Assembly: GCF_900177625.1 (NCBI RefSeq)
Contig: NZ_FXAU01000001.1
Location: forward strand, 374,475 to 438,474
From: Sphingobacterium psychroaquaticum
GTDB taxonomy: Bacteria > Bacteroidota > Bacteroidia > Sphingobacteriales > Sphingobacteriaceae
Length of the DNA stretch: 64,000 bases
Direction: 5' to 3'
The position numbers and the translations under genes are program-made. How positions within the stretch are numbered: position 1 is the stretch's first letter; each line of letters opens with the position of its first letter. This document shows, one piece after another, positions 19,001 to 26,171 of this stretch. The notes beneath the pieces were generated by a model. It did not search any database. It saw only the letters and a list, made by a program, of their open reading frames with translations, and was not told where the DNA came from.

Positions 19001-19217
19001 GGGCATGCTACCCATGGCTATTGGTATAGGAGACGGGGCAGAACAAGTGGCTCCCTTGGGCAGAGCTGTAATTGGTGGATTGATCGCATCGACACTTGTC
19101 ATCTTACTGCTTGTCCCACATTTCTATGCAGCATTTTTACGCCATGCGAAGGTGGCAAGCCCATCAATGGATCCGGATGATGCAGATAATCCTTATTTCA
19201 CCACTCAAACACATTAA
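16050..19217 (+). CDS. RND efflux pump permease, AcrB/HAE-like
   Basis: This 1055-residue protein has the RND start (FALRKPIAVIVIVLTIGFFSINTIKKINVDIFPEVELP) and two blocks of membrane segments separated by large periplasmic loops. TM4 reads LSGLALSIGILVDEATVTIEN, with one Asp and neighbouring Glu residues but not the DFGIIVD pattern of metal pumps. It therefore fits the broad multidrug-type efflux branch common in Bacteroidota. Substrate unknown; drugs, dyes, bile-like compounds or siderophores are possible. It sits between a TolC channel (10 bp) and an adaptor (13 bp), so the operon is complete. A second membrane block near residues 865-1035 completes the internal repeat. Confidence 0.88.
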   Translation: MSLIKFALRKPIAVIVIVLTIGFFSINTIKKINVDIFPEVELPAMYIAMPYGGLSPAYMDGFMANEFQKVLLFVGGVKNIDFKSIQGLTLMKLTFYPGTNMAQAAGEVSTSVSRAMGFLPPGAVPPMVVRFDGSSLPVGQLVFESDQRSINEIQTLVLTKVRPMFVEIPGITAPAPFGGNVRSIVVQADPEAMQANGVSPEDITIAMSKNSLPSPAGNIRIGEQNLMAPINSIAKNPEEFLNTPVKVGDNRTIYVRDVARVEDGADQTVGYALVNGKRSVYLPIIKKADASTLEVVKNLKASLHLIKNQLPEDVHITYEFDQSKYIERSLSNLIHEGILGAVFTGLMILLFLGDTRGALIVVLTIPIAILSAVTVLYLFGQTINIMTLSGLALSIGILVDEATVTIENIHQHLELGKSKQRAIADALIEISIPKLLILLCILAVLTPAFIMTGIPRDMFMPLSMAVAFAMIASFLASQTFVPILANWLMKGKHTPQEGSPRKRAFFAKFRVHYSYGMRNWSTRSLLLFMCYIAVAGILGFVLLRQVGTDVMPLSNSGDFQLRVQAEPGSRLEKTEGIVKGITADIASLLPEKGVSISSAFVGMHPASSPINPIFLFSSASHEAVLQVSVDQRIYTGDMQALKEEIRQKLHDKWPLVKFNFEPMELTEKIMGQGAMTPIEVKVAAPQVKGAFSFASKIEANLKEVPYLRDVRIAEATAYPTLEIEVNRDLAGQFGLTMQDITKSLVAATSSTRFTDKNLWVDPKSGLVFQVQVQVPEAMMSTEQKLRAMPLKKGSLRPVLEDVATVRRTMTPAQVNRKGPSRYVTILGNLHGQDLGTASQVVNQAIKDAGEPPRGITVWTEGTLQLLNDTLGSLLAGLGVAILAILLMLTAYYQSVKVPLVILSVLPAVITGALIILYMTGSTLNLQSYMGIVMSIGVSVSNAVLLVNQAEHYRRKLLLKPVNAARLAASSRLRPILMTAGAMLAGMLPMAIGIGDGAEQVAPLGRAVIGGLIASTLVILLLVPHFYAAFLRHAKVASPSMDPDDADNPYFTTQTH

Positions 19218-19230
19218 AAGAACATAAAAG

Positions 19231-20322
19231 ATGAATATTATATTTTGTAAAATTAAAACTGTTGGGCGCGCTTTGTTTGTATATGTTGCTGTTGTCCTGT
19301 TGTTTGCGGGTTGTCAGGGGACAGCTCAAAAAGAAAGTGCAACCGTAGATCGACCGCAAAAGAAAATGGACCCGCCAAAAACGACTGTTGTTCAGTTTAT
19401 GCAGCCGGAGTATACGCTGTCTGTTCCCGCAGAACTTGTTCCTTACGAACAAGTGGCTATCCACGCCAAGGTGAGTGGCTTTGTTAAGCAGCTGTACGTA
19501 GACCGAGGAAGTCGGGTACGAAAAGGGCAGTTGTTGGCGGTACTCGAAGCTCCGGAGATGGACCAGCGGTCACGTTCTGATCGTTCTGCGCAACAGAAGA
19601 TGCAAAGTGATTATCACTATTTAAAACAAGCATATACGCGATTATTAGATGCTGCAAAAACAGAGGGAGCCGTGGCTGCATTGGAACTGGATCACGCGAA
19701 AAGTAGAATGGAAAGTGCCGCCGCAGCCTATGAGGCTTCAAAGGCCGAAGCAGGAGGGACAGCACAGTTGCAGGGATACTTGCGCATTACTGCGCCTTTT
19801 GATGGTGTCATTGTACAAAAGGATGTGTCTGTCGGCGCTTTGGTTGGCGCGGGAGGATCACAGCCTTTGTTTCTGATGGCAGAGCGTAATCGTCTGCGGT
19901 TAAAGGTCGCTCTTCCGGAACGACATGCGGCATCGGTTCGTCAAGGGATGCGGGCGACATTTACGGTGATGTCGCAACCTGGGAAAGAGTTTTCAGCGGT
20001 GCTCGCACGCACTTCAGGCGTGCTTAACCAAACGGATCGCTCCTTGGCCTTAGAGTTTGATGTCGCTAATGGTGCTGCCGAATTACAAGGAGGTGATTAT
20101 GCCCAGGTAAATCTACAGCTTCAGCGTAAGTCACCAACTTTTTGGGTGCCAACAAAAAGTGTTTTAACAACGCAAGCAGGTATATTTGTTTTGACAATGA
20201 CAAATGCTGAAATCAAACGCGTTGCGGTGCAGGAGGGGATTCGGTTGGATAGTTTGATGGAGGTTTTTGGAGATTTGAAGGAGAAGGATGTCGTGGTTGT
20301 AAAACCAACAGAAGAGATGTAA
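19231..20322 (+). CDS. RND efflux periplasmic adaptor (MFP)
   Basis: The 363-residue protein has a lipoprotein signal ending FAGC (Cys28). It has the classic adaptor architecture: first lipoyl half (AIHAKVSGFVKQLYVDRGSRVRKGQLLAVLEAPEMDQ), a helical hairpin (about residues 105-170), second lipoyl half (LRITAPFDGVIVQKDVSVGALVG), then the beta-barrel domain (LKVALPERHAASVRQGM) and membrane-proximal domain. It links the upstream RND pump with its TolC channel. An 8-bp hairpin directly follows the stop, before the thioredoxin gene. Confidence 0.9.
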   Translation: MNIIFCKIKTVGRALFVYVAVVLLFAGCQGTAQKESATVDRPQKKMDPPKTTVVQFMQPEYTLSVPAELVPYEQVAIHAKVSGFVKQLYVDRGSRVRKGQLLAVLEAPEMDQRSRSDRSAQQKMQSDYHYLKQAYTRLLDAAKTEGAVAALELDHAKSRMESAAAAYEASKAEAGGTAQLQGYLRITAPFDGVIVQKDVSVGALVGAGGSQPLFLMAERNRLRLKVALPERHAASVRQGMRATFTVMSQPGKEFSAVLARTSGVLNQTDRSLALEFDVANGAAELQGGDYAQVNLQLQRKSPTFWVPTKSVLTTQAGIFVLTMTNAEIKRVAVQEGIRLDSLMEVFGDLKEKDVVVVKPTEEM

Positions 20323-20344
20323 AGCTGCGAAGATTGTCGCAGCT
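20323..20344 (+). repeat. Intra-operon hairpin
   Basis: AGCTGCGA, loop AGATTG, TCGCAGCT: a perfect 8-bp stem beginning right after the adaptor stop. There is no T-run after it, so it is more likely an mRNA stability or attenuation element than a full terminator before tlpA. Confidence 0.6.
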
Positions 20345-20392
20345 ATCCCTTCGTGGTGATATGGATAATTATGAAAATATAAAATATAAAAA

Positions 20393-20971
20393 ATGAAAAC
20401 TACTTTAAAAAATATCAAAGGAATTTATGGCGTCATGCTATTATGTAGTGTGGTATTTCTGATACGTTGCGGAAATCCAATGTCTGAACAAACACAACAA
20501 GCTGTTCCGGAGGATTCTACGGCACAATTTGCGTCCGAAAATCAAGTTGCCGAAACCCCTGATGTTACATTCCGCGATGAAAATGGAAAAATTGTTCGTT
20601 TAAAAGACCTGCGTGGAAAAGTTGTTTTTATCAATTTTTGGGCTACATGGTGTGGTCCATGTGTAGCAGAGATGCCTTCCATTGATCAATTAAAAGCTTC
20701 GTTCAAAGGAAGTGAGAACATCGTTTTTATGCTGGTTGATGTCGATGGCGACTTAAAGCGTTCAAAGTCTTTTATGGCAAAGAACAAATACAATTTGCCA
20801 GTTTTTACGGCGGAAAGTGCGATTCCTTCCGACTATTTGGGGGGAGCAATCCCCACTACGGTTGTGCTGGATAAGAAAGGTGAGTTGGTGGTTCGTGCTG
20901 AAGGGGGACGAGATTATATGTCTCCGGGGATTAAAAAGGCACTTACCGATTTAGTGCGTATGCCTAATTAG
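20393..20971 (+). CDS. TlpA/ResA-like thiol-disulfide oxidoreductase
   Basis: The 192-residue protein has an N-terminal hydrophobic anchor (residues 10-26, ending IRC, possibly a lipoprotein Cys26). A short linker follows, then a thioredoxin fold with the active site WATWCGPC (Cys87, Cys90) and the cis-Pro region GAIPTTVVLDKKGELV. Proteins of this type reduce or exchange disulfides outside the cytoplasm. It sits 70 bp after the RND adaptor on the same strand and may be co-transcribed, although a hairpin lies between. A dedicated role with the efflux system is not established; it could be an unrelated periplasmic redox protein. A promoter for the next gene starts 18 bp after its stop. Confidence 0.87.
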   Translation: MKTTLKNIKGIYGVMLLCSVVFLIRCGNPMSEQTQQAVPEDSTAQFASENQVAETPDVTFRDENGKIVRLKDLRGKVVFINFWATWCGPCVAEMPSIDQLKASFKGSENIVFMLVDVDGDLKRSKSFMAKNKYNLPVFTAESAIPSDYLGGAIPTTVVLDKKGELVVRAEGGRDYMSPGIKKALTDLVRMPN

Positions 20972-20988
20972 GAAGTGACGTTATGTGT

Positions 20989-21020
20989 TTTGCATATCAA
21001 AGAAAATTTAGGTAAATTTG
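20989..21020 (+). promoter_or_regulatory. Bacteroidota-type promoter
   Basis: TTTG at 20989-20992, a 20-nt spacer, and TAAATTTG at 21013-21020 match the TTTG/TANNTTTG consensus. The predicted leader is about 90 nt and contains CCCCTT (21028) and AAGGGG (21054), which can pair. Long structured leaders are usual for cold-shock-type genes. Confidence 0.72.
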
Positions 21021-21115
21021 CAGCATACCCCTTCATACAGCCTTTCTCCCTTCAAGGGGATTCTCTGCACGTAAAGGATATAGATATCTGAATTTTTAAC
21101 AATTATTTTCAATGA

Positions 21116-21547
21116 ATGGCTAGAAACCAAATTACTTCCAACAAAAAAGATAGAGCGAAAAAGCAACAACAAAAAAAACAGCAAAAACTGGAGAAGAAAG
21201 AATTTAACAAAGCGAACAATGATAAGGGTAAAGCCTTAGAAGAGATGTTTGCCTATGTGGATGAGTTTGGGAACCTAACGGATACCCCTCCAGAGAAAAA
21301 ATATGAGTTTAAAGAAGAACACCTAACAAGACCGGAGGTAGAAGAGGACGAGTACCGTCATGGGAAAGTATCATACTACAACCACGAAGGTCATTATGGT
21401 TTTATTCGTGATAACGAGAATAAGCAAACGGCTTACTTCAACGATAAATTAATCGGGATGGTATTAAGACTGGATCAGAAGGTAAAGTACAAAACGATCC
21501 GTGGTAAGCAAGGAGAGCAGGTTTCGGAAGTAATTATTGAAAATTAA
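21116..21547 (+). CDS. Cold-shock-domain-like protein with Lys-rich N-terminus
   Basis: The 143-residue protein has two parts. Residues 7-40 are a very basic, Gln/Lys-rich helix. Residues 80-143 resemble an OB-fold cold-shock domain (HGKVSYYNHEGHYGFIRDNEN, with YGFI as the RNP1-like core, and TAYFNDKLIG in place of the usual DIFVH). RNA binding is inferred, with the basic tail probably adding non-specific affinity. A clear promoter lies upstream, so it is expressed on its own. It is convergent with a classic cspA-type gene and shares its terminator region. The RNP2 motif is degenerate, so it may not bind nucleic acid like CspA. Confidence 0.75.
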   Translation: MARNQITSNKKDRAKKQQQKKQQKLEKKEFNKANNDKGKALEEMFAYVDEFGNLTDTPPEKKYEFKEEHLTRPEVEEDEYRHGKVSYYNHEGHYGFIRDNENKQTAYFNDKLIGMVLRLDQKVKYKTIRGKQGEQVSEVIIEN

Positions 21548-21566
21548 TATTGTTTTTTTTGTAAAT

Positions 21567-21598
21567 AAAGGACTGCCTTAATAAAGCAGTCCTTTTTT
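21567..21598. terminator. Bidirectional terminator between two cold-shock genes
   Basis: AAAGGACTGC (21567-21576), 9-nt loop, GCAGTCCTTT (21586-21595), then more T. The T-run is stronger for the plus-strand gene. It lies a few bases past the csp stop on the minus strand, so it probably serves both. Confidence 0.88.
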
Positions 21599-21602
21599 GT
21601 TT

Positions 21603-21794
21603 TTAAACAACTTTTACTTTAACAGCGTTAAGTCCTTTTTTACCGTTCTCAACCTCGAAAGTTACGTTGTCGTTCTCGTAGATCTCATCGATCAAACCTG
21701 TTGTGTGAACAAAGATATCTGCACCACCATTGCTAGGTGTAATGAATCCGAAACCTTTAGTTGTGTTGAAAAATTTTACTTTTCCTTCTTGCAT
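21603..21794 (-). CDS. Cold shock protein, CspA family
   Basis: The 63-residue single-domain protein has both RNA-binding motifs intact: KGFGFI (residues 13-18) and DIFVH (26-30). It begins MQEGKVKFFN, the standard start. It is an RNA chaperone that melts secondary structure in mRNA at low temperature or during growth transitions. It lies 51 bp downstream of a DEAD-box RNA helicase on the same strand, so the two may be co-transcribed, although the gap could hold its own promoter. The leader is AT-rich with no clear TANNTTTG. Confidence 0.95.
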   Translation of the reverse strand: MQEGKVKFFNTTKGFGFITPSNGGADIFVHTTGLIDEIYENDNVTFEVENGKKGLNAVKVKVV

Positions 21795-21845
21795 TTTGAT
21801 TTTTGTTTAAATAAATAATATACTGTTATCCAGTTTCTTTGTCAA

Positions 21846-22979
21846 CTACCCTTTCTTCGAAGATAGTTTATATTTTTCAGTTTTTAATGTTTGGCCAATC
21901 AGTTTCTGGATATTGACCAAGTTATTTCGTTCCTCGCTGCTACAGAAGGAGATGGCAATTCCCGATTTCCCGGACCGACCTGTTCTTCCGATACGGTGTA
22001 CATAGGTCTCAGACACATCAGGTAACTCATAGTTTACCACATGCGGTAGCTCATCAATATCTATGCCACGAGCAGCAATATCTGTCGCGACGAGGATACG
22101 TATTTCACCTTTTTTGAAATCGCTCAATGCTTTTTGGCGTGCCCCTTGCGATTTATTACCGTGAATCGCCATGGCGGTGATATTGGCGCGCTTCAGGTGC
22201 TTAACTAATCGGTCCGCACCGTGTTTTGTCCGCGTAAATACCAACGACTGTTGAATATTTTGCTCTTTGATGATAGAGATTAAAAGGGATGTTTTGTCCG
22301 TTTTCTCTACCATATAAACAGATTGTTCAATAATAGCGGCAGTAGAAGAAACAGGGTTAACATTGATCTCCTTTGGGTTCTTTAAGATAGAATTCGCGAA
22401 CTTACGAATGTTCGGTGGCATCGTTGCGGAGAAAAACAAGGTCTGTCTATCTGCAGGGATTTTCGCCAATACTTTCTTGATGTCGTGAATGAAGCCCATA
22501 TCCAACATGTTATCAGCCTCATCCAGGATCAGGGTATCAATGCCGGATAAATCCAATAACTTTTGGTTGGATAGATCTAAGAGGCGCCCTGGCGTTGCAA
22601 TAATTACATCGGCACCATTTTTTAATTGCTCTACTTGTTTATGTTGAGACACACCACCGTAGATTACGACTTGCTTTACAGCGAGCTTTTTACCGTATAG
22701 ACTAAAGTTTTCGTATACCTGTAAAGCAAGCTCACGTGTTGGTGTGAGAACCAATACTTTTGGTTTTTTTGGAGTTCTGTTCTTTTTAGAAAGAAGTTCC
22801 AGTGTCGGTATCGCAAAAGCCGCTGTTTTTCCGGTTCCTGTTTGTGCACAGCCAATAATATCGCTGCCGCTCAAAATAATCGGAATAGCTTCGCGCTGTA
22901 TAGGGGTAGGGCTGGTGTAACCAACCGCTTGAATAGCCTCTTGAATAGGCTTTGAAATATTAAAATCTTGAAAAGTCAT
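21846..22979 (-). CDS. DEAD-box ATP-dependent RNA helicase (RhlE-like)
   Basis: The 377-residue protein contains all core motifs: Q motif (TPIQ, near Gln28), Walker A AQTGTGKT (45-52), PTRELALQ (80-87), DEAD (153-156), SAT, and the C-terminal RGIDIDELPHVVNY and HRIGRTGR motifs. There is almost no C-terminal extension, which fits the minimal RhlE type better than CsdA/DeaD. It unwinds RNA duplexes in ribosome assembly or mRNA decay, probably in the cold, given the csp gene directly downstream. Confidence 0.93.
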   Translation of the reverse strand: MTFQDFNISKPIQEAIQAVGYTSPTPIQREAIPIILSGSDIIGCAQTGTGKTAAFAIPTLELLSKKNRTPKKPKVLVLTPTRELALQVYENFSLYGKKLAVKQVVIYGGVSQHKQVEQLKNGADVIIATPGRLLDLSNQKLLDLSGIDTLILDEADNMLDMGFIHDIKKVLAKIPADRQTLFFSATMPPNIRKFANSILKNPKEINVNPVSSTAAIIEQSVYMVEKTDKTSLLISIIKEQNIQQSLVFTRTKHGADRLVKHLKRANITAMAIHGNKSQGARQKALSDFKKGEIRILVATDIAARGIDIDELPHVVNYELPDVSETYVHRIGRTGRSGKSGIAISFCSSEERNNLVNIQKLIGQTLKTEKYKLSSKKG

Positions 22980-23322
22980 GAAAATAGTATGGAGGGGGCA
23001 AAAGCAATCATGCGCAGATAAAACCTCGGAAAGACGTTTTGTGCCGGTGATTCTTTTAAATAAATTGTTGTTTTAGCTGCTTTATAAAAACAAATATGCA
23101 TGCATTAAATTGTTTGGCAGCTGAAAAAGCAAAAACTGAGTGATAAGATGAAATCGAACTAAATCAGCTAAAAGCAAAGGCAGAGGCCCGTATTAAAGTC
23201 ACAAAGGTAAGGTAAATATTTAACAATAAAAGAATTATCTCATGTTTTTATCTTCGCATACCTATATAGTTGTTTAAATTTTTTGCGTAAATTCGATAAG
23301 TAATTACTTAATTTTCAACTTT
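22980..23322. other. Divergent intergenic region, no gene seen
   Basis: It separates the minus-strand helicase from the plus-strand amidohydrolase and must hold both promoters. ATGCATGCAT at 23097-23106 is a 10-bp palindrome. Near 23245 the sequence TATCTTCG is one base off the TANNTTTG element. Nothing else is convincing; no RNA gene is recognised. Confidence 0.55.
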
Positions 23323-25056
23323 ATGAAAGCGAAGTTTAAACAAATCGTTCTGCTTTGTGCAACCTTAAGCTCGTTAAGCTGTGCAAGTTCAGAAATTGCA
23401 GATCGCCTCTATTTTGGGGGTTCCATTTTGACGATGGAAGATCAAAGGCCGGAAGTAGAAGCGCTCGCGACCAAAGGTGGAAAAATAATTTTTGCAGGTA
23501 ATTTACGCGATGCACAAGAGTTTGTTGGGGAAGCGACCCAAGAGATCGACCTTAATGGGAAAACATTGCTTCCCGGTTTTATTGACGTCCATGGTCATAT
23601 TACCTCCCGTGCAGGAATGGAGCAGGCGGTAGATCTTTCCCCCACGCCTTACGGATCAGTAAACAGTATTCCAGATCTACAGCGGGTAATTAAAGCTTAT
23701 ATCGATAAAAACGCCTTGACGGCCGGTATTCCTGTTTTGGGCAATGGCTACGATGATGCGATTATGGTGGAACATAGACATCCCACACGAACAGAATTGG
23801 ACGCTATTAGTGCTACTATTCCCATAATTGTTATCCATACTTCCGGCCATGCCAGTGTTGCCAATAGTGCCATGCTTCGTTTGTTGGGAATTCCGGAGGA
23901 TGTTAAGGATCCTGTGGGGGGGCATTACGGGCGTGATATGGTGACGAAAAAATTAAACGGTAAATTGGAAGAGAACGCTAGTTTCGATGCATTGGTTAAG
24001 CTGACAAACGCCTTACCGAAACCACCGGAGTCCGCTGATGGGCTCTCGTCGGATTTACGCGATTTTGTGAAAGCGCAAGACGAATGGATCCGTTATGGGC
24101 AAACCACGATTTGTGATGGACGTTCCATGGGGGTTGGATTGACCTTGTTACGGAAGGCCGCGGAGAAAAAATTATTGAAGGTCGATCTGGTCTATTTCCC
24201 GGATTTCGAAGCCAACAAAAAAGAGTGGGAGACATTTCTGCCACATTATATGAAGTATGAGAACCGGTTGAAGTTTGGTGGTTTTAAATTTTCGGACGAT
24301 GGTTCCCCGCAAGGTAAAACGGCCTGGCTGACGGAGCCTTACTTCGTGCCGCCAGAAGGGCAAACGAAAGATTACAAAGGTTTTCCAATTTTTAGCGACA
24401 GCTTGCTTTACGAAGATTTAAAAATTGTCTTTTCGAAAGGTATTACTGCGCAATTACATGTAAATGGGGATGCTGCAATCGATCAGGCGTTGCGTGTTAT
24501 CGGTCGGCTTAAGGCGGAAGGGGTGTATAAGCCAGCGTTGCGAGCGACCTTGATTCACGTTCAAAACAGCAGACCCGACCACATCGCTAAGATCAAGGAG
24601 ATAGGTGTGATCCCGTCTTATTTTTCAGGACATGTGTATTTATGGGGTGATTGGCATTATCAAAGTGTTTTTGGACCGAAGAGAGCTGCTTTTATCAGTC
24701 CGGCACATGCCGCTAAAACAGCTGGTATTCCTTTTACGATCCATCACGATGCTCCGGTGACGCCACCTGATTTGTTAATGGGCGTTTATTCGGCAGTAAA
24801 CAGGGTGACTCGTTCAGGAATGGTATTGGGACCCGATCAGCGGATATCGCCGTGGGAAGCGCTTCAAGCTATTACAATTCACGCAGCGCGACAGTATCAA
24901 GAAGAAGATAAAAAAGGTTCGCTAGCGGTGGGTAAATTAGCCGATCTTGTGGTGTTGAACGAAAACCCACTGAAGATAGATCCGCTAAAGATAAAGGACA
25001 TAAAGGTAGAGCAGACGATAAAAGAGGGGGCTATTGTTTATCAAAGAAAAGATTAA
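23323..25056 (+). CDS. YtcJ-like metal-dependent amidohydrolase, probable lipoprotein
   Basis: The 577-residue protein has a leader ending LSC (Cys20), suggesting a lipid-anchored envelope enzyme. Amidohydrolase signatures are clear: GKTLLPGFIDVHGHIT with HxH at His90 and His92, a mid-protein GITAQLHVNGDAAIDQAL, LIHVQNSRPDH, FTIHHDAPVTPPDLL, and the C-terminal GSLAVGKLADLVVLNENPL that closes the second beta-sandwich domain. The family hydrolyses amide or similar bonds (the N-substituted formamide deformylase branch is related), but the substrate cannot be predicted. The stop at 25056 is 4 bp before the next start, so the two genes are probably one unit, pairing an envelope hydrolase with an outer-membrane protein. 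Confidence 0.85.
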   Translation: MKAKFKQIVLLCATLSSLSCASSEIADRLYFGGSILTMEDQRPEVEALATKGGKIIFAGNLRDAQEFVGEATQEIDLNGKTLLPGFIDVHGHITSRAGMEQAVDLSPTPYGSVNSIPDLQRVIKAYIDKNALTAGIPVLGNGYDDAIMVEHRHPTRTELDAISATIPIIVIHTSGHASVANSAMLRLLGIPEDVKDPVGGHYGRDMVTKKLNGKLEENASFDALVKLTNALPKPPESADGLSSDLRDFVKAQDEWIRYGQTTICDGRSMGVGLTLLRKAAEKKLLKVDLVYFPDFEANKKEWETFLPHYMKYENRLKFGGFKFSDDGSPQGKTAWLTEPYFVPPEGQTKDYKGFPIFSDSLLYEDLKIVFSKGITAQLHVNGDAAIDQALRVIGRLKAEGVYKPALRATLIHVQNSRPDHIAKIKEIGVIPSYFSGHVYLWGDWHYQSVFGPKRAAFISPAHAAKTAGIPFTIHHDAPVTPPDLLMGVYSAVNRVTRSGMVLGPDQRISPWEALQAITIHAARQYQEEDKKGSLAVGKLADLVVLNENPLKIDPLKIKDIKVEQTIKEGAIVYQRKD

Positions 25057-25060
25057 ACTC

Positions 25061-26023
25061 ATGAAAAAGCTGGTTATTTTATTGTTGACTCTTGCTGCAG
25101 GGCAGCAGGGATTGGCACAAGGACATTACACCGGTTCTTCGTTTAATCCCAATGATTATTTTGCACCACATGCAGGACTTATTGTTCCGGTTTGGTATGG
25201 GTATGCCAATATGGATTATCACAATGCGCAGGGAAAAAAGTCCGATCAATTGATCAACCCAAAGCCCGGCAATCCTACATCGTTGGATATTACACAGAAT
25301 GTGAAGACGCATTCTTTTATTCTGATGGCCATTTACGGAGGTAAAGGAAAGGTGCTGGGCGCAAACTGGGGCATGATGCTCATCCCGACGTTAAATAGTC
25401 CGACTGCAGGTATCGCTTTAGATTATTATTCACAGCAGACGGGAAGTGGTCGTTACCATTTTAAGAATAAAAGTATAGGTTTTGGGGATATGTATATCCA
25501 ACCGGTTTGGCTTTCCTGGCAACAAGGGAATATGCAATATGCGGTAAATTATGGTGTTTGGGCACCTACCGGGCGCTACAAACCGAATGATTTGGATAAT
25601 GGTGGGCATGGCTACTGGTCGCATAATATCAGGGCCGCATTGAAGTACAAACCAACACCGTCTATCAATATGAGTATAGCACCGACGTTAGAAATAAACC
25701 ATTGGCAGAAGGATACGGACTTTAAGGAAGGTACGCATTTAACGGTAGATCTGGGTGGTTCCTATGTATGGAATAAACGTGGCGATGAGGTCGGTCTTTT
25801 CGGTCATTACACCAAACAGATTTCTGATGATAAAGGCGCTGGTGGTGGTAGTTTTGTTGCAGATCAGATGGCTGGAATCGGGGGCTTTATTTCGTACTGG
25901 GTGGTGCCACGCAAGGTGGGGTTGATGGGGCGTATTACGCAAAACTTTGCAACGGAAAATAGATTCGGCGGTTTGGCTATGCAAACAGGTGTTAATTTCT
26001 TGATTCCCACAGATAAACACTAA
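25061..26023 (+). CDS. Outer-membrane beta-barrel protein, MetA-pathway/phenol-degradation type
   Basis: ATG 25061 is chosen over the frame start 25034 because it gives a signal peptide (MKKLVILLLTLAAGQQGLAQ); the product is 320 residues. The rest shows alternating strands, including VLGANWGMMLIPTLNSP, GFGDMYIQPVWLSWQ and a PTGRY motif, which fits the transporter-like family (COG4313 type) found near aromatic-compound degradation genes. It may be a channel for a hydrophobic substrate. It directly follows the amidohydrolase, so the pair may handle one compound. The nature of that compound is unknown. Confidence 0.75.
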   Translation: MKKLVILLLTLAAGQQGLAQGHYTGSSFNPNDYFAPHAGLIVPVWYGYANMDYHNAQGKKSDQLINPKPGNPTSLDITQNVKTHSFILMAIYGGKGKVLGANWGMMLIPTLNSPTAGIALDYYSQQTGSGRYHFKNKSIGFGDMYIQPVWLSWQQGNMQYAVNYGVWAPTGRYKPNDLDNGGHGYWSHNIRAALKYKPTPSINMSIAPTLEINHWQKDTDFKEGTHLTVDLGGSYVWNKRGDEVGLFGHYTKQISDDKGAGGGSFVADQMAGIGGFISYWVVPRKVGLMGRITQNFATENRFGGLAMQTGVNFLIPTDKH

Positions 26024-26035
26024 AGGAAAAGAAAC

Positions 26036-26066
26036 TTTACTTTGTTAAAGATATTGGGTATCTTTG
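26036..26066 (+). promoter_or_regulatory. Candidate thrS promoter
   Basis: TATCTTTG at 26059-26066 matches TANNTTTG exactly. A TTTA 19 nt upstream (26036-26039) fits the -33 position with one mismatch; a full TTTG (26041) is only 14 nt away. Transcription would start near 26073, giving a leader of about 100 nt. Confidence 0.65.
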
Positions 26067-26088
26067 CATACCGAAAAATCGGGTGTCA

Positions 26089-26136
26089 AGTCTGGTAGCT
26101 ATTTACAGCTTCGTTTGCTGGCGCGCTATACAGACT
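26089..26136 (+). promoter_or_regulatory. Nested stem-loop in the thrS leader
   Basis: Outer stem AGTCTG (26089) with CAGACT (26131); next TAGC (26096) with GCTA (26125); inner CAGC (26106) with GCTG (26117) around TTCGTTT. It is followed by a T-rich tract (CTTATTTTATTTAT). It could be an attenuator or a binding site for ThrRS autocontrol. No match to known riboswitch classes is claimed. Confidence 0.55.
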
Positions 26137-26171
26137 CTTATTTTATTTATAAACAAAAATCATATTCGTAG

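Noticed and set aside
26089..26136. tRNA or T-box in the thrS leader
   Set aside because: No cloverleaf, no acceptor end and no T-box core; T-boxes are typical of Firmicutes. It is kept only as an unnamed hairpin.
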